Shown here one piece after another: positions 1 to 20,029 of a stretch of DNA of 64,000 nt. The stretch is from Megaustenia siamemsis (lineage: Eukaryota; Mollusca; Gastropoda; Stylommatophora; Ariophantidae): the NCBI GenBank assembly GCA_032433765.1, contig JAVIAB010000124.1:97363202-97427201 (forward strand), given 5' to 3'. Under the pieces are notes generated by a model that worked only from the letters and a program-made list of their open reading frames with translations, made no database searches and had not been told where the DNA came from. The position numbers were made by a program, and so were the translations under genes. The stretch's first letter is position 1. Each line of letters starts with the position of its first letter.

Positions 1-106
1 TTAAAAGAAAACTGCTAGAACAAAAAATCCATATAGGAGAAGGTGTATCTTGGTCTACGCCCTATGGGCCGGTTACGGCTCGAAAGGTCAATAGATAGAT
101 AGAATG
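1..106 (+). mobile_element. 3' end of LINE family A with tetranucleotide tail
   Basis: This is a short 3' untranslated end of a non-LTR retrotransposon. It matches the ends of the copies at 33660-33769 (+), 45424-45515 (-) and 53225-53345 (-): an 'aactgctagaac' block, then 'ggtctacgccctatggg', then 'ggctcgaaaggtcaatag' and an ATAG repeat tail. In the longer copies this block follows the stop codon of an ORF ending WRDLIKYL. The rest of this copy lies left of the window. Confidence 0.7.
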
Positions 107-854
107 AACTTGAGATATGACTTCTTGGTCTTATCTCCCCTTACCAAAATGGTCGGTCTTGGCGTTTAATTGTAATACTAATAAAATGTATACCTTTGTA
201 TAGTTTGTATGCTGGTTATTACATGTGTATACTATTTCTGTGTTCGTTATTTTAAATTAATTAATTGCAATAAAACACAATATGTGAATATTTATTTTGT
301 CGAAGCCAGGCACATATTTCATAATTTTTTTTCTCTCCTAAAACCAGCGGTTAATGTGCTGTGTGATGTTTTGCATCGAGTTAATTTGCTTTATTCGGCT
401 CGTTACATCCAATCAAAAACGAAATATACAACAACCAGTTACCTACAAACGATACGAGAATACCAGACCAAGAGTTTTACAAAGATTCTTGGCCAATAAT
501 GTTCTGAACTATCTCTAAAACCTATTGTCTAGACTTTCCTTATCGTCTCTCCCTGGCTGCTCTGCTACCGTTCTCTAACTGCGTTCCTTAAGTGTGTCAT
601 CTCTAGTTATCCAGGGAGATTGATAAACACTTGGACGACATTTTATATTTGATATTTGTAATAGCATGAAATCCCTGGACCTGCACATTGAAACCTTGAC
701 CTTAGAATGCATGCTGCCGCTGACTGGCACACTTACTGCCGTTATAGATATTGAGCATTGTGAAACATACGCTTTGGCGCGCCAAATTTAGGGGAAATCC
801 ACTTAGATTTATTGTTAGATTTCTGTATTTATTCCCGAGCCCCTAGATAAACCT
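107..854. other. Unassigned AT-rich DNA
   Basis: No convincing exon, repeat or transposon is visible. The open frame at 209-499 has no recognisable domain and no splice context that would support it. Confidence 0.5.
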
Positions 855-1635
855 AGTGTCTTACTGTTACACAAATATATTGTCTTACTGTTACACATAT
901 ATATTGTCTCACTGTTACACATATATCATTGTTTGTCTTACTGTTACACATATATCATATATTGTTTCACTGTTACACATATATCATTGTTTGTCTTACT
1001 GTTACACATATATCATATATTGTTTCACTGTTACACATATATCATTGTTTGTCTTACTGTTACACATATATCATTGTTTATCTTACTGTTACACAAATAT
1101 CATTGTTTGTCTTACTGTTACACATATATCATTGTTTGTCTTACTATTACACATATATCATTGTTTATCTTACTGTTACACAAATATCATATATTGTTTC
1201 ACTGTTACACATATATTATTGTTTGTCTTACTGTTACACATATATCATTGTTTATCTTACTGTTACAAATATATCATTGTTTGTCTTACTGTTACACATA
1301 TATCATTGTTTGTCTTACTATTACACATATATCATTGTTTGTCTTACTGTTACACATATATCATTGTTTGTCTTACTGTTACAAATATATCATTGTTTGT
1401 CTTACTGTTACACATATAGTATTGTCTTACTGTTACACATATATCATTGTTTGTCTTACTGTTACACATATATCATTGTTTGTCTTACTATTACACATAT
1501 ATCATTGTTTGTCTTACTGTTACACATATATCATTGTTTATCTTACTGTTACACATATATCATTGTTTGTCTTACTGTTACACATATATCATTGTTTGTC
1601 TTACTATTACACATATATCATTGTTTGTCTTACAT
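855..1635. repeat. 29-bp minisatellite, about 27 copies
   Basis: A tandem array with consensus unit close to 'tatcattgtttgtcttact' plus 'gttacacata'. A variant unit with 'catatattgtttcactg' recurs three times, which shows higher-order spread of variants. A 29-bp period shifts frame every unit, and no stop occurs in several frames, so long Leu/Tyr/Cys-rich open frames appear; these are artefacts of the repeat. Confidence 0.95.
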
Positions 1636-1908
1636 TAATTTCCTGTGTGGAAGGGTTATCAAGATTTCTTTGCACTCTGCAACCAGCAGTTACACCCATG
1701 AGCTATTTATTTACCTTTTTAAGATCTAAGAAAAGTAAATACTAAACATGAAGTTGGCATGAAGTTGTATATTCTATACAATCACGTAATCACGATTTAG
1801 ATCATGATGCGTGTAAAGTTCCCTTTTATTTGTCCGTTCGCTCGATTTTAGAAATTATCAGCTTTTGGAATTTACTTGAATTTTTTTTTATTTTCTGTGC
1901 AAATGTAG

Positions 1909-2054
1909 GGTCATCTAGATCTAGTGCAGAGCTGAACAATTCATCGAAATATGTACCGATGATGGGGGAGAAGACGCTCGTCAGCAACAGGATTGAAAAA
2001 GAAGGAGTTCCGGTAATAAAGAGCGCAATGCTGAAGTCGGATATGTTGGGCTAA
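1909..2054 (+). CDS. Probable terminal exon of an unidentified upstream gene
   Basis: A strong splice acceptor (a T-rich tract with a run of T from about 1880, ending 'gcaaatgtag') is followed by an open frame of 48 codons to a TAA at 2052-2054. Two leading bases complete a split codon, so the intron would be phase 1. Codon content is more balanced than in the surrounding AT-rich DNA, and the peptide is hydrophilic and Ser/Lys/Glu-rich (it includes SSRSSAELNNSSKYVPMMG and ends KSAMLKSDMLG), like the cytoplasmic tail of a membrane protein. I do not recognise the family. The upstream exons are not seen between 1 and 1900 and would lie left of the window. Confidence 0.45.
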
Positions 2055-2253
2055 AAGGCATAATACATCTACGCCCACTTAACGTCTTGTAATGGCAGAT
2101 GACAAGGGTCCATTTCTTTAGTAGTCGTCCGGTGTGTGCCAGAAAGAGAAAAATATTCGATGATCATGGAAACAAGAAAGAACAATAACCCCATTTTTCA
2201 ATTTTTTATTGGAGAGTATCTGTATTTTCTGTTTACAGTTTGCATACAGTATT

Positions 2254-2514
2254 TTAGGGAGCCGCGATAGCTCAGTGGTTAGTGAACTTGACTACAAATG
2301 GACAAGAGGTAGTGTTCGATCCCAGCCGACGGTTTCCGGGTTCACCCAGCTCTAGATGGGTACTGGATTATTTTCTGGGAAAGTAAAGCGGCACGGGCGT
2401 AATACCGACCACATTACCCCAAAAATAATGTGCCGAATGTCTGTAAAATGTATGGTCACTAACACCATATTCCCTATACACCACTTGGCGTGACGGAGGC
2501 TCTTTACTTTTTTT
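2254..2514 (+). mobile_element. tRNA-headed SINE (family S1) with 10-bp target duplication
   Basis: A tRNA-like head carries an A box ('tagctcagtggttagtg') and a B box ('gttcgatccc'). The shared body follows ('gggttcacccagc', 'ctgggaaagtaaa', 'gcgtaataccgaccacatt', 'ggtcactaacaccatattcc') and a T-rich 3' end after 'ctttactt'. The copy is flanked by the direct repeat 'atacagtatt' at 2244-2253 and 2515-2524. Other S1 copies lie near 18.5, 20.5, 23.4, 34.8, 41.2, 54.5 and 60.9 kb. Confidence 0.9.
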
Positions 2515-2639
2515 ATACAGTATTAATTTTTTTAACTTTTATTTATCATTAGTTTGGAAAAATAACAAAATTAAAAGATTAGGTAAATTTGTAAAAACAC
2601 ACAAACAGAAAACAATGATTCGGTGAATGTAATTTTATT

Positions 2640-2885
2640 TTCCTCTTCCTTTTCTGTGGTTCGCTAAAACACTTTTCACAGATTTTGCCAACCTTTTTCC
2701 TGTATCTATTGACACATTCTTGGGACCCTACGAAGTCGAGGCATGTGAAATTATGTTATGTTATCATTCCATCTCTTTCTTTGTCTTCCTTTCATTCTCC
2801 CTCTTCGCTGTTCCTTGCTAAATATGTTTTGCCAGATCGATCGTGGCCACATCATTTCATTTTGGGTTTCAAAAGATCATCATAG
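2640..2885 (-). mobile_element. Decayed LINE tail fragment (family G)
   Basis: Read on the minus strand, the DNA encodes a degraded 'KMKWCGHDRS...KGRQRKRW' pattern. This is the basic C-terminal tail common in RTE-like LINE proteins and resembles the fragments at 60548-60835 and 20030-20420. Frames are broken and the ends are uncertain. Confidence 0.4.
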
Positions 2886-3089
2886 GCTCCGATTGCTTGT
2901 TGTGTCCTTCAGCAACTTTTATCGTTCGTAATGCTTTCTCAATAAGAGATGCCCAAAACCTTACAACAGCAGTTCCTCTCTATAGGTTGTATTACATTTC
3001 ACCTATTTTCTGTTGTATGGTCAGAACCTCTGTTTCCCTTGAAGAATAAATAAATTCCCGTATAAAAGAGGCAGCTTCCACATTTGGTA
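2886..3089. other. Unassigned DNA between LINE fragments
   Basis: No feature recognised. Confidence 0.4.
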
Positions 3090-3605
3090 AGCTTAAAGAT
3101 AGAGCATGGGCCAACACCAATTTAACTTTCAGAATTCAGATTCAAATTTACCAAAGTTGTGTGCTTAGTGCACATCTATACGGATCAGAAACTTGGACTA
3201 CCTATGCAGGGTAGGAGAAAAGGTTAAACAGTTTTCATGTGTGTTGCCTTTGAAAGATTATGAACATCAAATGACAGGACAATGTAACTAACTCTAATGT
3301 CTTACAACGAGCCAAGCGCCCATCGATCATGGCAACATTTAGGATTCATAGACTAAGGTGGCTGGACCATGTAAGAAGAATGGCAAATAAACATGTTCTC
3401 GAACAAATATTGTATGGGGAACTTACAGACGGAAAGAAACCAAAGGGCAGAGCAGTGCTGAGATATAATGATGTTTGCAAGGTTTCCTTGGGGGAATTAT
3501 CTATCAATGAAAAAGACTGGGAGGATCTGGCTGCAGATCATAGTACATGGAGAACACAAATAAATAAAAAGTCACAGCAACTTTCGAGACGAAATGAAAA
3601 AAAAA
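3090..3605 (+). pseudogene. LINE family D reverse-transcriptase tail, broken
   Basis: The reading frame corresponds to the region after the reverse transcriptase domain. It gives YQSCVLSAHLYGSETWTTY, then frameshifts and a stop, then RIHRLRWLDHVRRM and ILYGELTDGKKPKGRAVLRY. It aligns by eye with the better copy at 47910-48600 and the one at 63110-63640. The copy is 5' truncated and ends at a (TA)n tract, as the 47.9-kb copy also does. Confidence 0.7.
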
Positions 3606-3727
3606 AATATATATATATATATATATTTATATATAACAAAGGTTGGGTTACAGCTTTACGTAATTAATGGACGACCCAAATTTAAATGACGTTTCAGCTC
3701 ACAGGTCTTCAACATGAACAGCAAACA

Positions 3728-3805
<78 letters not shown>
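3606..3805. repeat. (TA)n and (CA)n microsatellites
   Basis: A short (AT) run at about 3608-3635 follows the LINE fragment. Then (AC)n at 3727-3748 runs directly into (AT)n at 3748-3805. Confidence 0.95.
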
Positions 3806-3808
<3 letters not shown>

Positions 3809-5411
3809 AGTAACTAAAATTAGCCCTACATAGCTAACTAATAATGAAGTATATAAAACAAAATAATAAACACCATTTATCCCCTGATCCCACGGCCTCA
3901 CGTAACCCTGGCCAAGGGGTTATCCTGCATAATCGTGGAGGAGTGCTGGAGTCTTCCTCCTCACTTCACAGATAATAGCTCTTTTACCTCGCTAGTCTGG
4001 TCGTTTTATCACAAACAGTAAACAGGGAAAAGATATTTAAATAATAGCGATAACTATCACATACAATAAATAACAGAAATAGGGATCATAAATGTGAACA
4101 ACTAAACACTTGATGAAGGTATTGGTAGTAAACGTAATGTAAAACATGTCATTAAAAAGTTATTCAATTACAAAAGGTAGATATACCGTAAAATGGACAC
4201 AATAAAATGTATTCTAAGATTATTTTTATTTGGTTGAAATGTACAATTAAAATAAATTACGATTCAAAAGGATAACAATCTAAAGTTCGAAAGTAAAAGA
4301 CTATATCAGCAGCCTTTTAAGAGAGCTACTAATTTGCTTACATTTTTTTCTAATTAAATATAAAAGTATTAAATAATACTTAAAAGTAATACAATATTAC
4401 GAGAGTAATTTATAATAACATTTAACAAGTATTTATAATAACTGAATTTTGTAATTTGTTCCATTATTTTTAAAAAAAATTATTTTTCTGTCTTTCAACT
4501 TTTCTGTTAGCTTTTGTCGTTTGTTTTCCTATTAGATAACTAATAAATTACACTTGGCTACATCGTTATATGTTAAGTGGTGCCCTGCTTCATTGTAAAC
4601 TGTAGTTATATATCTACATTTTAGTTTGTATTTCTTTCGCTACCTTTTTCTTTCTGTTTTAGACAATACATCTTTGCCTTGATTATACTGTATATAACTT
4701 GTTAAACATAATACTAGCTTAATTTATGTTTTATCTTTGCAATGAAAGCATACTCGATTCAGTGATTAATTAACTAACTTGATTTTATTATGGCTGACGC
4801 TAATGACAATCTTACTTGGAGAGTAAAAAAAGTTATGTTTCAAATGTCAAATTGGAGTTAACTATGTACAACATTTGTTTCGGAAAGTGTGAAAAATGAT
4901 GGCGACAACTTTTAAAGGTCTTAAAGGCGGTTTTTTTTTTATTTCGGTGGAACAATAATTTTATTTTGATAACTGCTATGTTGATATATTATTGGTTTAA
5001 TATTATTATTCTGTGGACAAAATTATAACCTGAATATCAATGTGAGTGATAATGCTTTGTATGAATCCCGTACAGTTTTACCTAGTCTCCATATGTCCAC
5101 ATATATCCATATGTCACATGCAGTGAAAACCTGGCTCTGGTTTGGCCCACTTTAAATTATAGTTACGCCTGGCTATTTTCTTTTTAAAAATTATGTGAAA
5201 AAAATAACCCAAAAAATATATAATTATTATTTTTTACTTGAATTTTTAAAATAGATATTATATGATTTAAAAGCCACTTTACAAATATTCGGTACAAATT
5301 GAAAACAAAAAATGGTTCCTGTTGCTACAGTCAGAACAGTGAATAGTATAATACTTCATATGTTTATTTCAAATAAATCAACTATTTTAGTCTTTAAAAA
5401 GCTGCAATTAA

Positions 5412-5452
<41 letters not shown>

Positions 5453-6750
5453 CAGCCTTTTAAAGACTAAATTAGTTGATTAATAGTTGATATATATGTA
5501 TATAGTTCAATGATAAATCGAAGACTTGACAATGAATAATACATTTTCTAACAAATTTAATGGGTTATTTTTTTAACGAAAAGACAAGCGTATAAAATTA
5601 TCTATGACACTAAATATGCTTCACGTAAATTAATAATTCTTCTACCCCGTAATTGGGTAATGCTGGAAGCAAGATATATTTCCTTGCTATAAAGTTATCA
5701 CTATTAATAATAGGTGCTGGTGGCTACATTCTTTATAATAATGAAAACGAGACTCTCATGTTGAAGCAGATCAGAATAACACACTTTCTATCCCAACAGA
5801 GAAAAATCTAATGTTCAGTATGTCTGTCAGACGAAAAATGTCCACAGACATCTTTATAATTTAGGGTAATAGATATCTATGTGTGTCATTTAATATTGAT
5901 TGATGACTGACTTTAGCAAAATGATAGTATTTTGTTAGACAAAAGTCTCAAACAGACCCATGTTTCATACTTCAAAATAATCGGTCTTTAGACAAGGATG
6001 ACCTATGACATATAGTCTTATAGAAGTGATCTTTTAACTTAACCATAGTATTTAGTGGAGGTTGGGCAACCAGTGTCCTTCCTCATTATTATTTCATCAT
6101 AATAGTCTGAAAGGATGCGCACTCCAAAGCGTACTTTATAGCATGTATCTTCCATAGACGTATGTATGTAAACGTGACATGAAGACCGAAAATAAACCCT
6201 ACAGCCTGGAAAGAGATAGTTGCAGAACGCAATCTTTGGGGAAAAAAACTCTAAAGCTCCAGCTCAAGTAAAAAAAAGCAGACAGATTCATAGAAAAAGA
6301 GAATAAATGAAGAAAGAAAATAAAAAATATTTTTTTTCTAGGGACACTGCATAATTCATAGCCACCTATGACTAATGTAGGCTAATATCTTCTACATAAT
6401 CTATTGAACAGCGCTTATTGAATATAAAAGGACTTTTGTCTAACTCCGTGGATCACATGAACTATAAAGGGAGTTTCGTCAACTCAATTTTCAGCGATGA
6501 TTCGTAAATGAAGATGGCAATTCTAATATCGCTTTTCTTGAAAACAAAAAATAGTTGCATTTCAAAGAAAATTTACTTAATTTTGGATAAAGCAAAAGCT
6601 AAAACATTGGTTGAAATGAAGCCATGGACATAGTTTTATGGAAAAGCTGTAGACCATTAGTATACTAATAATAAAAGAGTAATTATGTGTTTCATCAATT
6701 ACAGCGTAACTATTACTTTCAAAATGGTACCTAATTGTTAATATATTTAT
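3806..6750. other. AT-rich intergenic DNA, no gene seen
   Basis: I find no supported exon over nearly 3 kb. It contains the inverted repeat at 5377-5480. At about 6150-6340 there is a weak LINE-tail-like stretch ('KRDMK...W...' pattern on the plus strand) too decayed to annotate. The promoter and a 5' non-coding exon of receptor gene 1 may lie here. Confidence 0.5.
5377..5480. repeat. Inverted repeat with (TA)n loop, MITE/foldback-like
   Basis: The left arm (5377-5410, 'atcaactattttagtcttta' then 'aaaagctgcaat') is mirrored by the right arm (5449-5480, 'attgcagcctttt' then 'aaagactaaattagttgat'). They enclose about 30 bp of (AT)n. Arms match over about 30 bp with few differences. Confidence 0.75.
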
Positions 6751-6761
6751 AGCCGTCCATA

Positions 6762-15647
<8,886 letters not shown>

Positions 15648-15699
15648 AATATCCTTTCGATTAAAGCGTGGTACGAGTTGTAATAATTGAAGCGAAAAG

Positions 15700-15960
15700 C
15701 ATGAGAAAAGTATTTACTTCTTGTATTATCAATAATTTTGATAGAAACGAGAAAAAGAGATCTTAAATGTTATGTAAAACCAGTCTTATCATATGGATGT
15801 GAGTCGTGGACAATAAGACAACAGACAAGAAAATCACTAAAGGCTGTAGAACTGTGATTTTATAGAAAAATGTTGAGAATACCATGGACAGCTATTAGGA
15901 GTAATGAAAACGTTGTGAAAGAGACCAAAGCAAAGAGGAAGCTAATTTCCTAGAACGAGG
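15700..15960 (+). mobile_element. LINE tail fragment
   Basis: The plus strand reads KPVLSYGCESWTIRQQTRKS and MLRIPWTAIRSNENVVKETK, with stops and frameshifts. It resembles family B/B' after the reverse transcriptase domain. Confidence 0.6.
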
Positions 15961-16245
15961 ACAACGATAACAAACGATGAGTCACAGACAAATGCTGCTT
16001 CATCTAGGATGATAAGGACTGGTAAGTGAAGCAAAAGTAGACAGAGTGATAAGAGATCATATGATGATACGAGAGAAAGCAACAATAAAAGTTGAAAGAA
16101 AATAACAAGAAAGGTCTCAGTCTCAAAGTAAGTAAAACAGCCATATGGAAGAAACAATCATCACTATCATGCAATATAAATAATAAACAGGGCAAATCTA
16201 AAACAAGTGTAGAGCGTCAAATACTTGGGCATAATAATAACATTA

Positions 16246-18359
16246 TAGCTTGTTTCATAACTCGTGCCCAACTTTTAAAATCGATAGCTTTTTAACCGCT
16301 TGTTGTAAGTTGTTCAAAATTTGCATGTAAAGTTATAATGATTAGAACCCAACAGCGAATTAATTTCATTAAAAAAAAACATTTGGTTATTATTGTTGCT
16401 TATTCGATTTATATAAATTTATAACGACCCATTGATGTAGTCAAAACTTAGTGTTTGCAGTATTTTAAGTTAAAAATAGCGAGTAAAAATCCATACACGG
16501 CAAAATTGACGTGTTTGCACGCTTTCGCCGTGGTTTTTTGACACAATTAGACACTTGTAAAGAACACGAGAAATTGTGTGTTCCGTTTCCGTTCATTCAT
16601 AGGTAAAGTCGTGGAACGATAACATTTATCACGAGTCTTAAAATGAAATTCTGCAGTTTACAAAACATCGCAATAAAAATGTATGACTATTTTTGCAAAG
16701 AGGATAAACGAGGAAGATTATTTCATTCTTTAGAAAACCCTGAGAATAGGACAAGACACATGTTGGATTTATCTAAACGGTCATTTAATCGCTGGATTCA
16801 AGCACGTGACCGTCAATGTTCAAAATATACAAAATCACAAGGAAGAGCAAAAATGTTGGATAATTTCGACAGTGAACTTATTAGAAGTGAAATTCGCAAA
16901 ATGTTGGGTATGAATGAAACTGTTACAATAAGAAAATTAAAAGTATCGCTGAAAAAGAACAACAGTATTGAAATATCAAAGTCTACATTATGGAGGAATG
17001 TGAGAGCTGCAGGCTTTACATTCAGAAAGTATTCCAATGGACGAAACATCATCTGTGAGAAGCCACATATAGTAGTCATGAGAAGCAAGTACTTACGTGA
17101 AGTAATAGAGATGCGCAAGCAAGGTTATGATATTGTGTACTTGGATGAAACATGGATCAATGCTCACCACACTAACCAAAGGGAATGGCAGTCATCAGAT
17201 GGAAAGATTAAGAGATTAATACCTAGCAGCAAAGGACAGCGCTTGATAATTGCTCATGCAGGTAGTCGACAACATGGACTAATAAAGAATGCAGAGCTCA
17301 TTTTTTGCTTTCAAAATCCATAGACAATCGGGATTATCACTCTGAGATGAATGGTCACATATTTAGACATTGGATTAAAAATTCTGTTCTCCCATCACTA
17401 GATCGACCATCTTGCCTAATAATGGACAATGCAGCGTACCACAACATTGTTGCACTTGAAGATAAAGTCCCGACGTCATCCAGTACAAAAGATGCTATTA
17501 AGATATGGCTCACAAAGGAGCACATACAATTTAATAACATGTACTTAAAACCTGAATTACTATCTCTAGTAAAGCAAAAACAAAGGACAAAGGTTTTTCA
17601 AATAGATAAGATTATCCAAGAGCACGGTCATATAAGTTTGAGGCTGCCACCTTACATGCTCATTTAAATCCAATAGAACTAATCTGGGCAAAATTAAAAG
17701 GACAAGTGGCAGATGAAAATACAACATTCAAAATATGCGATGTAAAGACTCTTGCTAATCTCGCTTTATTAAATATAGACAAAGATTGTTGGGCTAAATG
17801 TGAAGACCACGTCTTAAAACAGGAAGAGGAATATTGGAAAAATGATGGTTTGTGGAATGTTCAACCCCAAACAGTTATTAATCTTTTAGACTCGTCTGAT
17901 TCAGAATGAAAGTATATAGCCCCCACAATGTTGGTCCCTATATTACTTTAAATTAGTTCAACAAACGGTCCTTATCAGGACCACACAACTATGAAAATTG
18001 GACATACAGGTATACCTTGATATTATCGTCCGTCCTCGAACTGAGAAGACAATAATTCTCCTGGTGTTTTGTCTTATTAATTTATTTCCCCATTACGGCC
18101 ACGCCTTTACCTAGTGAAAATTAATCATAGACCAGCAACTACGGTAATTTCTATTATTTAGGGGTTCACAATTTACAATTTTGACAAACATCAAAGAAAT
18201 TCGCCGCTTTAAGAAAACTGCAGCTGCAAGATATTTGTTAAATATACATTTAAAGGGTCTTTTGCATTCTAATAACATTTGGAAAATTTCAACAGTTTTT
18301 AACAAACGGTTACTGAGTAATAGCGTTTTGAAGTTGGGCACGTGATTTGAAACGAGCTA
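16246..18359 (+). mobile_element. Sailor-like Tc1/mariner DNA transposon, 2.1 kb
   Basis: The terminal inverted repeats are long: left 'tagcttgtttcataactcgt' with 'gcccaactt', right (reverse complement) 'tagctcgtttcaaatcacgt' with 'gcccaactt'; similarity continues for about 60 bp. TA dinucleotides flank at 16244-16245 and 18360-18361. Removing the element and one TA restores the exact spacing of the uninterrupted LINE copy at 33.9 kb, which fixes the boundaries. The transposase inside is broken. A second partial copy is at 31365-31913. Confidence 0.92.
16643..17909 (+). pseudogene. Tc1/mariner-superfamily transposase with long D-E spacing, two frameshifts
   Basis: It starts with MKFCSLQNIAIKMYDYF, followed by a helix-turn-helix region (SKRSFNRWIQARD). 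The catalytic triad is visible: Asp in VYLDETWINAHH (about 17145), Asp in LIMDNAAYHN (about 17424) and Glu in LNPIELIWAKLKG (about 17680). About 83 residues lie between the second Asp and the Glu (one ambiguous at the frameshift), far more than the 34-41 of typical Tc1/mariner and close to the DD82E spacing reported for the Sailor family. One indel lies in a T-run near 17300 and another near 17656, just before the Glu. The C terminus is acidic (LLDSSDSE). As written it would not make a full transposase. Confidence 0.88.
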
Positions 18360-18369
18360 TAGACGGAAG

Positions 18370-18731
18370 GGGTGTCCGGTTAGCGCAATCGATAGGCGGT
18401 TGGCTTACCACGGCAACAGCCGGGGTTCGTACCCTGGCGAGGACACCTGGGTTTTACAAATTCCCTAAAAATTAGTAGGAGCCGCGATAGCTCAGTGGTT
18501 AGTGAACTGGACTACTACGGACAAGGGGTAGGGTTCGATCCCAACCGACGGCTCCGGGTTCACCCAGCCTTAAATGGGTACCGGATTTTTTCTGGGAAAG
18601 TAAAAGCAGCACGGGCGTAATACCGACCACATTACCCCAAAAATCATGTGCTGAAGGTCTGTAAAATATAGGGTCACTAACACCATATTTCCCTATACGC
18701 CACTCGGCGTGACGGGGGGTACTTTACTTTA
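18370..18731 (+). mobile_element. Composite SINE: extra tRNA-like head fused to an S1 SINE
   Basis: The 5' part (18370-18449) is a full tRNA-like unit whose ends pair as an acceptor stem ('ggtgtcc' with 'ggacacc'), with an A box-like 'ttagcgcaatcgataggcgg' and a B box-like 'ggttcgtaccc'. A second S1 unit follows at 18479-18731 with its own head. One 13-bp target duplication, 'ctatagacggaag' (18357-18369 and 18732-18744), encloses both, so they inserted as one molecule. The first duplicate copy includes the last bases of the Sailor element. Confidence 0.85.
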
Positions 18732-19329
18732 CTATAGACGGAAGATGCACCACAGAAATAAAACGTGGAATAGCTCAGGCCATAATAGCATTTCAGAAAA
18801 TGAAAAACGTCTTGTGCAACAAGTATGTGTGAATAGAAGTGAGAAAGAGAGTTCATCGATATTCTATATACAGCCAATTGTGACCTATGGAAGTTAATCA
18901 TGGACAGTGGACACATAAATAAAAAGACAATCATAGGCCACTGAGATGGAATTTCTCAAATGAATGTTGAGAGTTCCCTGGGTAGCTGAAAAGATAACGA
19001 GGAAATTCTCAAAGAGGTAAACACAAAGAGGGAGCGCATGAGAAACATCAGAAAGAAACAATACACATTTTGTTGGGCACATCGTGAGAAGAGGAAAGTT
19101 GGAATACTTGTTTACAACTGACAAGATGCATGGACAAAGAGATCGCACGCAAACTACAAAGAAAGAAGACATTGGATAACTTGGTGTCACGACACGGAAA
19201 GCAGTCAGCAACAGGATTGATAAGATGTATTGTTGATTGTGAATTGTGGAAGGACAAAGGGATGAGAATACGAATAAACGTTCGACTTTCAGTAACAGCG
19301 ACTAATAGTAGGTGTAATAGTAAAGCGGA

Positions 19330-19650
19330 CAGGTTGGCTTGCTGAACTTTTGTTGCGGATGGTCAACCAAAATGGATCGGGCGGACACCGTCCATGCCCT
19401 TCGAGATGTGGGAAGGGCACACAACTTCGACAACCATGAGTCCACGTGACTTCTTCGGGTGAATTGGAATTAAGTTGGGCACAGCCAGAAATGAGAAACT
19501 TAGTGAGCGTGTAAGAAGGCTTGACATCCAACACAGAACTGGAGTCGTTAGTTGCTGGACACTGCGGGACTTGCTAAGGAGGGGATCTGAGCTCCTATGG
19601 TCATGTTCTGAGTGTAATGTTGATGACCCGCAACTAACTCAATAACTCAA
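19330..19650 (+). mobile_element. 3' end of Nimb-like LINE
   Basis: 'ADRLAC', 'FRDVGRAHNFDNHEST' and 'KLSERVRRLDIQHRTGVVSC'-type segments lead to 'tgatgacccgcaactaactc' and 'aataactcaa'. It is frameshifted and abuts the family B copy on its left. Confidence 0.75.
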
Positions 19651-19928
19651 TGGACGTTCTTCTAGTGTTGTGATATGGTCTTGTCAAACTTGTAGTTTTT
19701 CATTTAAAGCGGAAAAAAGAATTATTATTTTTAGGGTGTTATCAGTAGCTACATCGATACGCTATGTACGAATGATAGCCTGGAATGGAAACACATAGAC
19801 TCTCCACAAACCGACATAGACACGGAGCTGTGTTTCGTTGCTTACTATCTCACTGTAATCATCATCATCGATGTTCTTTGTTGCGTGTCCTTTGATATAC
19901 GTTGCACATATTGCAGCCCGTCGAAAAG
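19651..19928. other. Unassigned DNA
   Basis: No feature recognised. Confidence 0.4.
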
Positions 19929-19942
19929 AATCTCTCTCTCTT

Positions 19943-20028
<86 letters not shown>
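19929..20028. repeat. (CT)n microsatellite
   Basis: About 100 bp of CT dinucleotides with a few TTT and CAC interruptions. The Arg/Glu open frame on the minus strand here is an artefact. Confidence 0.97.
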
Positions 20029-20029
20029 G

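Larger units (their letters stand above)
16080..19265 (+). mobile_element. LINE family B copy interrupted by Sailor-like transposon and SINE
   Basis: The 5' piece (about 16100-16245: SLKVSKTAIWKKQSSLSCNI, then 'cgtcaaatacttgggcat') and the 3' piece (18745-19262: 'atgcaccacagaaataaaac', then the family B tail) are collinear with the uninterrupted plus-strand copy at 33785-34455. The Sailor element at 16246-18359 and the SINE at 18370-18731 account for everything in between. Confidence 0.9.

Noticed and set aside
856..1745. Long open frames (up to 270 codons) rich in Leu, Tyr, Cys and His
   Set aside because: They are produced by the 29-bp minisatellite in all three frames; no non-repeat coding signal.
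18370..18449. Functional tRNA gene
   Set aside because: It has pol III-like boxes and pairing ends, but the T loop lacks the standard sequence, no clean anticodon arm can be drawn, and it is joined to a SINE within one target duplication.
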